Below the pieces are notes generated by a model. That model was not told where the DNA came from. It worked only from the letters and a program-made list of their open reading frames with translations, and ran no database searches. 16,906 nucleotides of DNA from CAZBBC01 sp964489835 (lineage in GTDB: Bacteria; Calditrichota; Calditrichia; JAJRVZ01): NCBI GenBank assembly GCA_964489835.1, contig CAZBBC010000106.1:1-16906 (forward strand). Reading direction: 5' to 3'. Every line of letters begins with the position of its first letter. Position 1 is the first letter of the stretch. A program made the position numbers and the translations under genes. This document shows positions 1 to 8,763 of the stretch, one piece after another.

Positions 1-177
1 TCGTGTGCTTCGTGCGCTTGGTGGTTAATATTTAAATCAACACGATATGCGACTCCAAAAACGCAATCAGAATTTATAAATTGATCAAAATCGTAAATGT
101 TTTTTAAGATTATCCACCGTAGGTGGTACGGAGTAATTTATTATTTTTTTATAGAACTTTTGAGACTTCCTTATATA
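1..177. other. Gene-free left edge, possible repeat fragment
   Basis: No coding region is supported here. The first 30 bases (cgtgcttcgtgcgcttgg-like text) resemble the degenerate dispersed repeats seen in other gaps of this window, but only an edge is visible, so this is a guess. A small hairpin, CCACC-GTA-GGTGG at 114-126, lies downstream of the carboxypeptidase gene. Read in that gene's direction it is not followed by a run of T, so it is not called a terminator. Confidence 0.3.
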
Positions 178-2817
178 TCATAAATGATTTTTTAATAACA
201 CCGCATTAAATAATAGTTTATAAGACGCTTGTGTTGAGGCCCGAAATTGAGGATTGAAGGCAATCAACACGAGCTGTCCCTTTCCTTTTTTAAGCCAGAT
301 CATGGCACTTTTATTACCAATTTTTTCTTCATTTTCACAATATCCGCTCATTAAAATATTTTTTTCAGGAAAGCCGGCAATAACCCGACGATCCATATCA
401 AAATATGGGAGTGAAGACGTAAAAACCGGACGCCCGCGATAAAATACACCGATCTCGGAGGGGATACCAAAAGTGAGGGGGTGATCGGAAACAATTTTTA
501 TTTTTACCAGGGAACCCGGACAGTATAATCCTGCCTTTTGAAGGCTTTCAGATATATCGTTAAATGGTAATTGAAATTCTTCGCCTTTTTCTTTACCGGT
601 TGGGATTTCAAGATTGCCTTTGAAAAGTCGTGTTGAGCGCCCCCAGGAAACGATCAGGCCGCCCTTGTCAAGAAAGGTCATCAATTTCTTCATTCCCTCT
701 TTACCCATACCCTTTGTAAATTCCGGAGGATAACTGCTGATTTGGTATTCATCATCCGACTTCCATTTACCTTCCATCAATATCGATTTTGGAGCATCTG
801 GAAAGACTACCATATCATATTCTTTTTCAAAGGTAATGTCTTCAAATTTGCCCGGACGGACGATAGTATAAGGAAGGCCATACTGGTCAAAAATAAATCG
901 TGTCCATCCGGCGTCCATATCATGGAAAAATGTTTCCACCAGAGCGATCCGTGGAATTTTTATCACCGTTGTTTTCCAATCAGTTTTATTCTTAAGATAC
1001 AGCGGAGCAACAGATAGCATTTCGATCCATTTATTAAAAGATTCTGATCTGTTCTGAATCAGAAAACTTCCGGCAGGAATTACCGTATCCCCTATTGTAT
1101 TTTCTTCTTTGGTCCTTTCAACGGTTAATCCCTGTTTCACGGCCTGAAAGATCGCTTTAAAACTTTCATTGTTTTGTACATTAAAAACAGCCGCCCGGTA
1201 ATTGGCCGGTGCCTTGCTATTCATATCATAGGTTTTTTCAATGGGCAACAGACGATCTTCCAGTTCTTTATAGCGTCGATTTATTTCAATTGATAAGATC
1301 CCCCGGTGCAACGGTAAAGACCATGAGGTGATGTCATACGGTTTTATAATTTTACCGTCGGGCGTATAATGACGTACCGGAAATTCCTGTTTTTCCATTA
1401 CCTCTTTGATAAAGGGTCGGAATGGTTGGGCCAGCGGGACGACAAAGTCATTTTTTTCAAATTTTCGCCCTGCCAGTAATATGGCCTCTGAGAGCCGATA
1501 AACTTTTATGCCATGTTCACGTAACAGATTGATAAGACCGACCAGCTCACTGCTGTCATGCTGCTCCCGCGGAATGATATAATAATACGGTGCTTCTGAT
1601 GCTCCTTTTTTTACTTCCCTTTGGCAGATATCATTACGAAATTCGAGGATCTTTTCTCTGTATAACGAGGCCGTTTCCAGAATCGAGAATGTAGACTCTA
1701 CCTCATATTCGACAATATCAGCCAGTCGCCACCAACCGCCCGGCCAGAGCTCGGGCATATTGATGCTCTTTTTATACTCGGAAAGCCCCTTCCCATAGAC
1801 ATGCAACTCACTAGGTTCAATATAAACCGGTTTGGCATAATCAGCACCGGCACATTCCGTTAAAAATCCAATAATATTTTTCCAAATACAGGTTTCCGTT
1901 GATCCCGGCCAATAGTCGTCAAAAATATAATGCTGGGAAATACCGGACAATCCCTTCGCTGTCATATATTTAATCAAATTTGCCCCGAATAATCCGCTCC
2001 AGTTCCATATGCCCGATTCAACGTTCTCGGCAATGGGATCATGATTGGGCGGTACAAAATAGCGTGGTCCTGTCGACCCCATCTCATGTTTTTCAACCAA
2101 TACCTGCGGATACCAGGTTTGACTAAAAATACCGTCAATAGCTTTTGTATCTTCCTGTGATAGAATAACAAAGTCCCTGTTATTGTCATGCCCTACATAT
2201 TTATGATAAATACCGGGCATGGAACTCCCCTCATATTTTGTTCCTTTATATTTTTTATAATGGTTGACAACCATATTCATTCCATCGGGATTATGACAGG
2301 GAACCATCATAAAAACAACATCATTAAGCCACTGCAGTTTTTGAGAATCAGACGTAGTGAGAAGATCATAAATAATCAGCGGTGCCGCCTGAGATGGTCC
2401 GACTTCATCTGAATGCATCGACAGCGTTGCCAAAACAAAGACTCTCCCGTCATTAATAAGTGCGGTACGCTCTTCCCGGGGAAGTAAAGGATCTAATGCT
2501 AATTTTTCATTGATCATACGCAGTTTATCAAGATTCCGGATATTGTCCTCTGATGATACGAAGGCAATATACATTTTCCTTCCCATTGGAGACATTCCGA
2601 TCTCGACCAGTTTTACCTGTGAAGAAACGGATTCTACTTTTTTCAGATAATCAATGAGATCTTCATAAGTAAAAAGCATACGATCCTCACCGGGGTGAAA
2701 ACCAAAATGTGAATCAGGATCCGGGATATTATCTCTGGTTTGTCCAGGCGTAATTAAAACAAAAACGTAGAGATGTAGCATTAGCAGGAAATATAATAGC
2801 CGTTGGGTAAATTTCAT
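178..2817 (-). CDS. Secreted M14-family zinc carboxypeptidase with C-terminal amidotransferase-like domain
   Basis: An 879-residue exported metallopeptidase, expected to trim amino acids from the C-termini of peptides or cell-wall peptides outside the cytoplasm. Residues from about 8 to 26 form a hydrophobic signal peptide. The M14 domain covers roughly 45-400. Numbered from the upstream Met, the zinc ligands are H136 and E139 (HSDE) and H245 (KHEMG). NPDG at 177-180 and DNNRD at 212-216 fit the substrate-binding segment, and E322 in FLTECAG is the likely catalytic glutamate. From about 640 to 880 there is an alpha/beta domain like the class I glutamine amidotransferase-like tail of long Bacteroidota M14 proteins (DMDAGWTRFIFDQYG, then VVFPDAP). 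No catalytic Cys nucleophile was identified there. Two ATG codons are adjacent. AGGAGG lies 2 bases from the first and 5 from the second, so the second (2817) is preferred. It lies 400 bases behind comEC with a repeat between, so it probably has its own promoter. Substrate unknown. Confidence 0.9.
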   Translation of the reverse strand: MKFTQRLLYFLLMLHLYVFVLITPGQTRDNIPDPDSHFGFHPGEDRMLFTYEDLIDYLKKVESVSSQVKLVEIGMSPMGRKMYIAFVSSEDNIRNLDKLRMINEKLALDPLLPREERTALINDGRVFVLATLSMHSDEVGPSQAAPLIIYDLLTTSDSQKLQWLNDVVFMMVPCHNPDGMNMVVNHYKKYKGTKYEGSSMPGIYHKYVGHDNNRDFVILSQEDTKAIDGIFSQTWYPQVLVEKHEMGSTGPRYFVPPNHDPIAENVESGIWNWSGLFGANLIKYMTAKGLSGISQHYIFDDYWPGSTETCIWKNIIGFLTECAGADYAKPVYIEPSELHVYGKGLSEYKKSINMPELWPGGWWRLADIVEYEVESTFSILETASLYREKILEFRNDICQREVKKGASEAPYYYIIPREQHDSSELVGLINLLREHGIKVYRLSEAILLAGRKFEKNDFVVPLAQPFRPFIKEVMEKQEFPVRHYTPDGKIIKPYDITSWSLPLHRGILSIEINRRYKELEDRLLPIEKTYDMNSKAPANYRAAVFNVQNNESFKAIFQAVKQGLTVERTKEENTIGDTVIPAGSFLIQNRSESFNKWIEMLSVAPLYLKNKTDWKTTVIKIPRIALVETFFHDMDAGWTRFIFDQYGLPYTIVRPGKFEDITFEKEYDMVVFPDAPKSILMEGKWKSDDEYQISSYPPEFTKGMGKEGMKKLMTFLDKGGLIVSWGRSTRLFKGNLEIPTGKEKGEEFQLPFNDISESLQKAGLYCPGSLVKIKIVSDHPLTFGIPSEIGVFYRGRPVFTSSLPYFDMDRRVIAGFPEKNILMSGYCENEEKIGNKSAMIWLKKGKGQLVLIAFNPQFRASTQASYKLLFNAVLLKNHL

Positions 2818-2844
2818 CATCTCCTCCTGAATTAATAATTACTT

Positions 2845-3092
2845 AGTTGACAAAGTCAAAAAATCTCTCGCAGCGTCGCTAAGCCGCAAAGAAATCTAGT
2901 CCACGAATTTCACGAATTGATTCACAGATTTTCCGTCAAAGCCGGATCAGGCTTAGCCTGACATGAATTTTTTCTATTTTTATTATGTTTTTTTAATCTT
3001 ATAAAATATTATAAATATAATTCGCGTTAATTCGTGTAATCCGTGGATAAAAAACTCCGCATTCCTACGAGAAATGAACTATCCAGGTTAGA
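2845..3092. repeat. MITE-like palindromic repeat between comEC and the carboxypeptidase
   Basis: An imperfect inverted repeat without coding capacity. The left arm tccacgaatttcacgaatt (2900-2918) matches the complement of 3029-3047 at 17 of 19 positions. The right end, read on the minus strand, begins ctaacctggatagttcattt (3091 downwards) and reaches TCCACGGATTA after a spacer. That layout recurs at 8764-8827 and 12251-12312. The segment ccgtcaaagccggatc (2933-2948) recurs with one mismatch at 8829-8844. The left boundary is uncertain. It fills most of the 400-base gap; nothing else is seen in the remainder (3093-3220). Confidence 0.65.
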
Positions 3093-3220
3093 TATCAAAT
3101 AAATTGTTTTGTAATATACGTGCCCGGTATGTTGATAGAAAATACAAAATATCAAAGATAAAATGAAGTGAGAAATTAAATTCGGGTAATAACAATAAAT
3201 TTGTCTGGATAAAATCCCAA

Positions 3221-5629
3221 TCAGCGCCAGGCCAGTTTTGTAATTTTCTCCGGTCCGATACGAAAGAGAAGCGCCCCTTGTTGACTGGTTAGATATGTTC
3301 TGATCCCGGCAGATCTCAACCGGCTAATAGTCCTGGGCGAAGGGTGATTAAATTTATTTTTAACGCCAACAGAAATCACCGCTAGCAATGGATTTACCCG
3401 CGACAGAAAATGATCAGATGTTGATGTAACGCTGCCATGATGGCCAACTTTCAAAATTTCACACGCAAGAAAATTTTCATAACCCAAGACTGGTTTCTCA
3501 CCCTCTTTTTCCAGATCCCCTGTAAATAAAACACTGTTCTTACCATACTGAATCTTTAAAACCAGGGAACTGTTGTTACATTCTGCACCGTTATAGGTCT
3601 CTGATTGGACAAACTGGCTATCCGGATGTAATACATACACCCGGCAGGCAGGATCCGGATAAAGCTGATCTCCTCTGAAAACGGTTTTAATCGGTGTATT
3701 TTTTATTCCAGCCAGGTTTTGGATTGTTTTAAATAGTCTTGAATTGTATTGGTAAGCATTTAAAACAATTGTATCGATGGTTACTTTTTCAAGCAAATAC
3801 GGAAATCCACCGATATGATCGTTATGCGCATGAGAACCGACAAGATAATTCAGATGCAAAACACCGCTGAATTGCATAAATGGCAGCACTGTTTTGGCTC
3901 CCTGATCCCAATTAAGAGATGAATTCCCCCCATCGATTAACATCGTCTTTCCGTTAGGAAAGCATATGAGAGCAGCGTCACCCTGGCCTACATCAAGAAA
4001 AGAAATTCTCATGTCCTTTTTTTGATCACTCTTAATCGTAAAAATAATTATTATCAATATTACCGCCGGAAATAACAAAAATATATTTAATTTATTCTGT
4101 TTGATATTCAGAATGATATATATAAAAAAATATAAGGTGACGATTTGCATGATTGACGGCGTTATCGTTGTAAAAGAGGCATAAGGAAAATTGGATATCG
4201 TACCCACAAGCAGTTGTAACCCCTGGTCAATTATCATGATGAGATTGGCAATACCGGCGGCAAAAAATGGTGACAAAGGAGCTATGAATAATATGAAAAT
4301 ACTCAAAAAAACAATAACGCCTGTCAGAGGGATTACCATCAAATTTGCTATCAGTGCATAGACAGGAAACAGACCGTAGTAATAGAGTGTCAATGGCAGT
4401 GTACCAATCACTGCCGAAAGAGATACCAGGAAAGGCAACCATATCAATTTTGTCAGGTAACTTACCCATCGATTATTTTCCCATCGTTTATTAAGGAAAG
4501 TTACAAGGGGTAATCGTTGGCTAAGTTTTTCATAACCATATACAATTGAAAATACCGCCATAAATGAAAATTGAAAGCCTGGGCGGAACAGATCCTGTGG
4601 ATCAACTAAAAGTATTAGCGAAATTGCCGCAAATATAATATTATAAGCAAAACTTTTTCGTTCCAGGAGTTGTCCAATCATATAAAGTACTGCCATCATT
4701 GAGGCCCGAATAACCGGCGTTTTGAAGCGAACCAGAATGATGTATATAATGAGGACAATAATTAGAGACCATATCCGGGAGTTATTTTTAAGCCGCAGAA
4801 GGGATAGAAAGGCAAAAACGAAGGAGATAATAAATCCGACATGTAATCCGGAAATTGCCAGGACATGCACCACGCCCACCTTTTGGAAATTCTCCACCAC
4901 CCGTGAATCCAAATCCTGTTTTTCCCCAAGGATGAGAGCCATCAGCAAGGCAGCAGTATCCTTGTCAAAAAATCCGCTAAATGTTTTCCGGCAATACTGT
5001 CTGAGGGGTATGATGACATGTTGAATTAACAAATTACCCTGATCCCGGGCTACCCGTATAACTGAATCAAGATCTGAAATCCGGCAGGTATAATAAATAT
5101 CTTTACTGAACAGATAAGCCCGATAGTCAAATTGTCCGGGATTATGTTGTCTCTCTGGTTTAATCAGATCTGCATAAATTCGAATTCGATCACCGTATCT
5201 GAATCTTTTTCGGATATTCTTTGCGAAAACCAGGACTTTGCCATTAACCGGCTGTATTTGCACTTCCCCATAGATTTTATCAAGGTCGAGCACATATTTA
5301 TCCCTGAGATCTTTTTTGTATTGGTAGTCCGCAATCAATCCTTCAAAACAAGATACTTTTTCGCCGGGTATCTGGGTGAGATGATTCCCCGGCAGGATTT
5401 CTGCTGCCAAATGATAACGAAGAGCTTCAGCAGAGCTAAGGGCTATTAACAGGCATATGATTCGCACATTTGTGCGTTTTATCCATTTGAAAAAAACAGC
5501 AGATAACAAGAAGAAAATACTGATCCATAGGGACAAGGGGAATTCAAGGACATATCTGCCCAGAAAAATTCCTATTATCAGACAACCGGCTATAAGAAGA
5601 AATGGATATCGTTTTATATCGCCGCGCAT
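3221..5629 (-). CDS. comEC: ComEC/Rec2 DNA internalisation channel
   Basis: An 802-residue inner-membrane protein with the full ComEC layout. It is thought to carry single-stranded DNA across the cytoplasmic membrane during natural transformation. Two or three membrane segments lie at 10-65, followed by an extracytoplasmic DUF4131/OB-like region (about 85-195, including HNPGQFDYRAYL near 162-173). The polytopic Competence domain (about 215-530) contains the signature HVLAISGLHVG at 255-265 and KTPVIRASMMA at 303-313. A C-terminal metallo-beta-lactamase domain starts at SFLDVGQGDAA (about 543) and keeps a full HxHxDH motif at H600, H602, D604 and H605, plus VGHHGS near its end, so nuclease activity is plausible. 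Length is normal for the family. GGAGGGGG lies about 5 bases before the ATG. It sits 45 bases behind the hydrolase gene, probably co-transcribed. No other competence gene is in view. Confidence 0.95.
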   Translation of the reverse strand: MRGDIKRYPFLLIAGCLIIGIFLGRYVLEFPLSLWISIFFLLSAVFFKWIKRTNVRIICLLIALSSAEALRYHLAAEILPGNHLTQIPGEKVSCFEGLIADYQYKKDLRDKYVLDLDKIYGEVQIQPVNGKVLVFAKNIRKRFRYGDRIRIYADLIKPERQHNPGQFDYRAYLFSKDIYYTCRISDLDSVIRVARDQGNLLIQHVIIPLRQYCRKTFSGFFDKDTAALLMALILGEKQDLDSRVVENFQKVGVVHVLAISGLHVGFIISFVFAFLSLLRLKNNSRIWSLIIVLIIYIILVRFKTPVIRASMMAVLYMIGQLLERKSFAYNIIFAAISLILLVDPQDLFRPGFQFSFMAVFSIVYGYEKLSQRLPLVTFLNKRWENNRWVSYLTKLIWLPFLVSLSAVIGTLPLTLYYYGLFPVYALIANLMVIPLTGVIVFLSIFILFIAPLSPFFAAGIANLIMIIDQGLQLLVGTISNFPYASFTTITPSIMQIVTLYFFIYIILNIKQNKLNIFLLFPAVILIIIIFTIKSDQKKDMRISFLDVGQGDAALICFPNGKTMLIDGGNSSLNWDQGAKTVLPFMQFSGVLHLNYLVGSHAHNDHIGGFPYLLEKVTIDTIVLNAYQYNSRLFKTIQNLAGIKNTPIKTVFRGDQLYPDPACRVYVLHPDSQFVQSETYNGAECNNSSLVLKIQYGKNSVLFTGDLEKEGEKPVLGYENFLACEILKVGHHGSVTSTSDHFLSRVNPLLAVISVGVKNKFNHPSPRTISRLRSAGIRTYLTSQQGALLFRIGPEKITKLAWR

Positions 5630-5674
5630 ACTGCCCCCTCCGGACGATCAGAGGTGCAAGTATGATGCCGTTTG

Positions 5675-6412
5675 TTATAATATTATTTCCATCCCATCCG
5701 TTGCAATAAAAACTTTTCCTGAAAAATGCTCCTTGGCTGTTTTAAGTGGATTTCCTTTTTTAACATCGGGATACATATGTGTTAAAAGAAGATTTTCAAC
5801 TTTTGCTGTTTTAGCAATTTTTGCGGCAAGTTCAGGGGTAAGATGGCCTGCCACCCGATTCTCTTCAGTATTGGAGGCTTCTATTATTGCCAAATTACAC
5901 GAAGATGCCAGGGCGATAATATTTTTATTGTAATCAGTATCCCCGGAATAGAAGATACTTTTCCCTTCCTTTTCCACCCGGTAACAAATACTGTTTTCCG
6001 TATGTCCGGTTGTCAAAGAGGAAATAGTATAACCATTGAAATCATAGGATATCTCATTCATTTCAATGAGTTCAATAGGCAAATCCAGCATCCAGGAGCC
6101 GGCTAGTTCGGTCAATTTTGAGAACCAGTCTTTCAGTCCTAAAGGCCCGGCTATTTGTAGACGTTGGTCCAGTGTATCTGCGATCAGCCATCGGTTTAAC
6201 AGTAAAGGGGCGAGATCGGATGTATGATCGACATGAAAATGGGTTAGGAAAATATTGTTAACATTTTTTACTGGAATATGATGCGTGGAAAGTGCGCGCC
6301 AGATACCGGGTCCACAATCGAAAAGAATAAAATTATCCAATAAATAACCGGAGCAATTCTTTGCCTGGTCCTCCTGCAAAATGGTTCCGGATCCCAATAC
6401 AATTAAATGCAT
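5675..6412 (-). CDS. RNase Z-like metallo-beta-lactamase fold hydrolase
   Basis: A 245-residue cytosolic hydrolase of the RNase Z/PhnP-like branch of the metallo-beta-lactamase fold. The HxHxDH motif (THFHVDH) gives H58, H60, D62 and H63. Further metal ligands are H137 (TTGHTENS), D158 (YSGDT), and H190 and/or H212 (AGHLTPE, LTHMYP). It is shorter than typical bacterial RNase Z (about 300 residues) and no clear flexible exosite arm was recognised. It may therefore process another phosphodiester rather than tRNA 3' ends. The family normally begins M-x-L-x-V-L-G-S-G, so the ATG at 6412 (MHLIVLGSGT) is chosen. An in-frame TTG at 6445 would add 11 residues with a poor ribosome site. It leads a probable two-gene unit with comEC and shares its upstream region with the divergent lipoprotein gene. 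Confidence 0.85.
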   Translation of the reverse strand: MHLIVLGSGTILQEDQAKNCSGYLLDNFILFDCGPGIWRALSTHHIPVKNVNNIFLTHFHVDHTSDLAPLLLNRWLIADTLDQRLQIAGPLGLKDWFSKLTELAGSWMLDLPIELIEMNEISYDFNGYTISSLTTGHTENSICYRVEKEGKSIFYSGDTDYNKNIIALASSCNLAIIEASNTEENRVAGHLTPELAAKIAKTAKVENLLLTHMYPDVKKGNPLKTAKEHFSGKVFIATDGMEIIL

Positions 6413-6476
6413 ATTTTTATCCCATAAATTATAATATTCATTCAACTTTCTATTTATTTTGTCGATAATGTTAGTA

Positions 6477-6497
6477 ATTTAATGTAACACATTAAAT
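6477..6497. promoter_or_regulatory. 21-bp perfect palindrome in a divergent promoter region, candidate operator
   Basis: ATTTAATGT (6477-6485), spacer AAC, then ACATTAAAT (6489-6497) gives perfect 9-base arms. It lies between two divergent genes, 16 bases before the lipoprotein ATG and 7 bases upstream of its AGGAGG. That is where a dimeric repressor could block transcription. No cognate regulator is assigned. It could also be a chance AT-rich palindrome. Confidence 0.45.
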
Positions 6498-6513
6498 GAA
6501 ACCAGGAGGTATA

Positions 6514-7521
6514 ATGAAAGTGCAAAGAATTTTTTCGTCTGTTTTCATTTTATTTTTTGTCAGTTCTATTGCCATACAATGTGGTAGTGATCCTGCTGCT
6601 GAAGGTGAAAAAGCCTTTCAGGCTGCCAATTACAATCTGGCAATAAAGCATTTTCTGGAGGCAAGAAAACAGAATCCGACTGAGGCGACCCAATACGAAG
6701 AGAAAATTGCACTCGCCTATATGCTGCGTGGGAAGAACCTATATGGTACCAGTAAAAACGTGAAATCATTCAGTGGAAATTTCGAGAAAGCGCTTGACTA
6801 TATACCGTCTAAATCATCCGAAGCTTTTCACAAAGAATATAGTCAGATCCTTTTTGAATTGGCAGTTGCCTACATGGTCACCCGACCGGAAAACGAGATA
6901 CAGAAAGAGGAAAACCTGAATAAAACCCTCGGTTATCTGGAAGATGCCCTTGTAAACGATGAATCAAACACAAAGGCTGACAGCCTCCTAGCAAAAATAA
7001 AAGCTGATAATTTTCACAAAATGTTGAATAAAGGAAAAGATTTTTATTCAAGAGCAGGTAAGAAAGGGAACAGCGATTATTATATTACCGCTGAATATTA
7101 TTTTCAACGCGCCGCTTATTTCGATCTTAACAATCAGGAAGCAAAAAGCATGCTCGCACAAACACGTGCAAAGACCCTTTCTATTCTGGATAACCGTGAA
7201 GATTTTGCAATGGCAGTAGCGGATATGAGCAAGCAGAACGGCAACCTGATCCTTGATCTTACGATAAAAAACTACGCCACAACGCCTGTATCTCTTGATC
7301 TGAAGAATTTTGAACTAACTGATGTTGATGGAAATATCTATCCACTCAATCAGAAGATGATGGATGAAACGTTTAAGGCAAAAAGCCTGCAAAACCAGAC
7401 ATTGGGTGAGTTAAAATTTGTCGACGGTATCATCGTATTCTCAATTCCTGCTAAGACAAATGTTGAGTATCTCGGCTATCGTTTGAATGAAGATGAAACA
7501 GTGAAAAAATATTTTCCTTAA
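6514..7521 (+). CDS. TPR-repeat probable lipoprotein with C-terminal DUF4352-like domain
   Basis: A 335-residue exported protein. It starts MKVQRIF, with a hydrophobic stretch and Cys23 (IAIQC-GSD), which suggests lipid anchoring. Gln at -1 and Ile at -2 depart from the classical lipobox, so the anchor is probable, not certain. Residues from about 28 to 230 are helical TPR-like repeats (EKAFQAANYNLAIKHFLEA; later AEYYFQRAAYFDLNNQEA). The last 100 or so residues look like the beta-sandwich of DUF4352-type lipoproteins (LDLTIKNYATTPVSLDL, then NFELTDVDGNIYPL). These features fit a scaffold or binding protein in the periplasm or on the inner face of the outer membrane; no enzyme residues are seen. 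The ATG at 6514 has AGGAGG four bases upstream. An ATG at 6496 lacks a ribosome site and overlaps the palindrome. It is one of only two plus-strand genes here and is not in an operon. Confidence 0.8.
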   Translation: MKVQRIFSSVFILFFVSSIAIQCGSDPAAEGEKAFQAANYNLAIKHFLEARKQNPTEATQYEEKIALAYMLRGKNLYGTSKNVKSFSGNFEKALDYIPSKSSEAFHKEYSQILFELAVAYMVTRPENEIQKEENLNKTLGYLEDALVNDESNTKADSLLAKIKADNFHKMLNKGKDFYSRAGKKGNSDYYITAEYYFQRAAYFDLNNQEAKSMLAQTRAKTLSILDNREDFAMAVADMSKQNGNLILDLTIKNYATTPVSLDLKNFELTDVDGNIYPLNQKMMDETFKAKSLQNQTLGELKFVDGIIVFSIPAKTNVEYLGYRLNEDETVKKYFP

Positions 7522-7526
7522 GGGGT

Positions 7527-8690
7527 TTAATAATACGCGGCGTGACCCGTAATATCTTCCCCCAGTATCAACGTATGTATTTCATGCGTACCTTCATAGG
7601 TATAAAGAGTTTCCATATTCAATAAGTGACGGATGATCGGATATTCATCTGAGATACCGTTTGCTCCTAATATACTCCTTGCCATGCGGGCAATTTTCAG
7701 GCTCTGTTCAACATTATTACGTTTAGCCAGGGATACCTGTGTCGGTTTCATTCGGCCTGCATCTTTTAATTTTCCCAGGTGAAAAGCGAGCAGCTGGGAC
7801 TTTGTTATTTCTGTGAGCATATCAACCAGTTTTTTCTGGGTTAACTGAAAGGAAGCGATCGGTCGATTAAATTGAATTCTGCTCTGCGCATATTTTAATG
7901 ATTCATCATAGCAGGCCATTGCCGCACCGATAGCCCCCCAGGCAATACTATATCTTGCTTGTGTAAGACACTGTAAGGGAGATTTTAATCCCGAGCTTTC
8001 CGGGAGCATATTTTCATCAGGAATCTCACAATCATCCAGTATTAACTCTGCTGTGTCGGAAGCACGTAAAGAAAATTTTCCTTTAAGTGCCTGTGAACTA
8101 AATCCCGGGGTTCCTTTTTCCACTAAAAATCCTTTAATCTCACCACCCAATTTTGCCCATATGACCGCAATATCAGCCAGACTACCATTCGTAATCCACA
8201 TTTTATTTCCTTTTAAAAGGTAACCGCCGGCAATTTTCTGGGCTGAGGTTATCATGCCGGCTGGATTGGATCCGAAATCGGGTTCGGTTAATCCAAAACA
8301 TCCGATTTTCTCACCGGTAATCAGGGAAGGCAGCCATTTCTTTTTTTGTTTTTCACTACCGAAGGTGAAAATTGGAAATATCACCAAACCTCCCTGTACA
8401 GAAGCAAATGAGCGCAAGCCGGAATCTCCTCTCTCCAGCTCTTGCATCATAAGCCCATAGGCGATATTATTTAAACCGGCTCCGCCATATTTCTCCGGAA
8501 GCGTGGGCCCTAAAAAACCCAACTGACCCAATTGTGGAACAAACTGTACCGGGAATTCACCACGTCTATGGTGTTCTGTTATGATGGGCAGATATTTCTT
8601 TTCGACAAAATCTCTGGCGGTTTTTTGAGCTAATATTTCTTCATCACTTAGTAAATGAGTGATCTGATAATAATCCACGGCTTCAAACAT
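7527..8690 (-). CDS. gcdH: Glutaryl-CoA dehydrogenase-type acyl-CoA dehydrogenase
   Basis: A 387-residue FAD enzyme of the acyl-CoA dehydrogenase superfamily, full length. It closely follows glutaryl-CoA dehydrogenase, which oxidises glutaryl-CoA and releases CO2 to give crotonyl-CoA in lysine, tryptophan and aromatic breakdown. Visible are FGLTEPDFGSNP (about 132-143), WITNG, and near the end ANGISDEYPIIRH, with the catalytic base E366 in TYEGTHEIH. E86 and R93 in ERGDSGLRS occupy the positions of human Glu87 and Arg94, which bind and decarboxylate the glutaryl group. The Tyr before the catalytic Glu matches decarboxylating members as I recall them. AGAGGT lies about 10 bases before the ATG. 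It stands alone, with no ETF or thiolase neighbour. Its stop is 5 bases from the stop of the convergent lipoprotein gene. A different short-chain acyl substrate remains possible. Confidence 0.85.
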   Translation of the reverse strand: MFEAVDYYQITHLLSDEEILAQKTARDFVEKKYLPIITEHHRRGEFPVQFVPQLGQLGFLGPTLPEKYGGAGLNNIAYGLMMQELERGDSGLRSFASVQGGLVIFPIFTFGSEKQKKKWLPSLITGEKIGCFGLTEPDFGSNPAGMITSAQKIAGGYLLKGNKMWITNGSLADIAVIWAKLGGEIKGFLVEKGTPGFSSQALKGKFSLRASDTAELILDDCEIPDENMLPESSGLKSPLQCLTQARYSIAWGAIGAAMACYDESLKYAQSRIQFNRPIASFQLTQKKLVDMLTEITKSQLLAFHLGKLKDAGRMKPTQVSLAKRNNVEQSLKIARMARSILGANGISDEYPIIRHLLNMETLYTYEGTHEIHTLILGEDITGHAAYY

Positions 8691-8763
8691 ATTTGTATGT
8701 ACCTCTTAGTTTACAATGAGCTGATTTTAATGAACCAGACATATGAGTATGCTTGAAATTAAC

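Noticed and set aside
114..126. CCACC-GTA-GGTGG hairpin as a terminator of the carboxypeptidase gene
   Set aside because: Stem of only five pairs, about 50 bases after the stop codon, with no T-run in the direction of transcription.
742..1017. Plus-strand open frame inside the carboxypeptidase gene
   Set aside because: Antisense shadow of a well-supported gene; composition is a by-product of the opposite strand.
5457..5933. Plus-strand open frame of 158 codons
   Set aside because: Lies antisense to two clearly recognised genes (comEC and the hydrolase) and has no domain pattern of its own.
5675..6445. Metallo-beta-lactamase gene starting at TTG 6445
   Set aside because: The family begins at MxLxVLGSG, which is the ATG at 6412; the 11 extra residues have no family match and the upstream ribosome site is weak.
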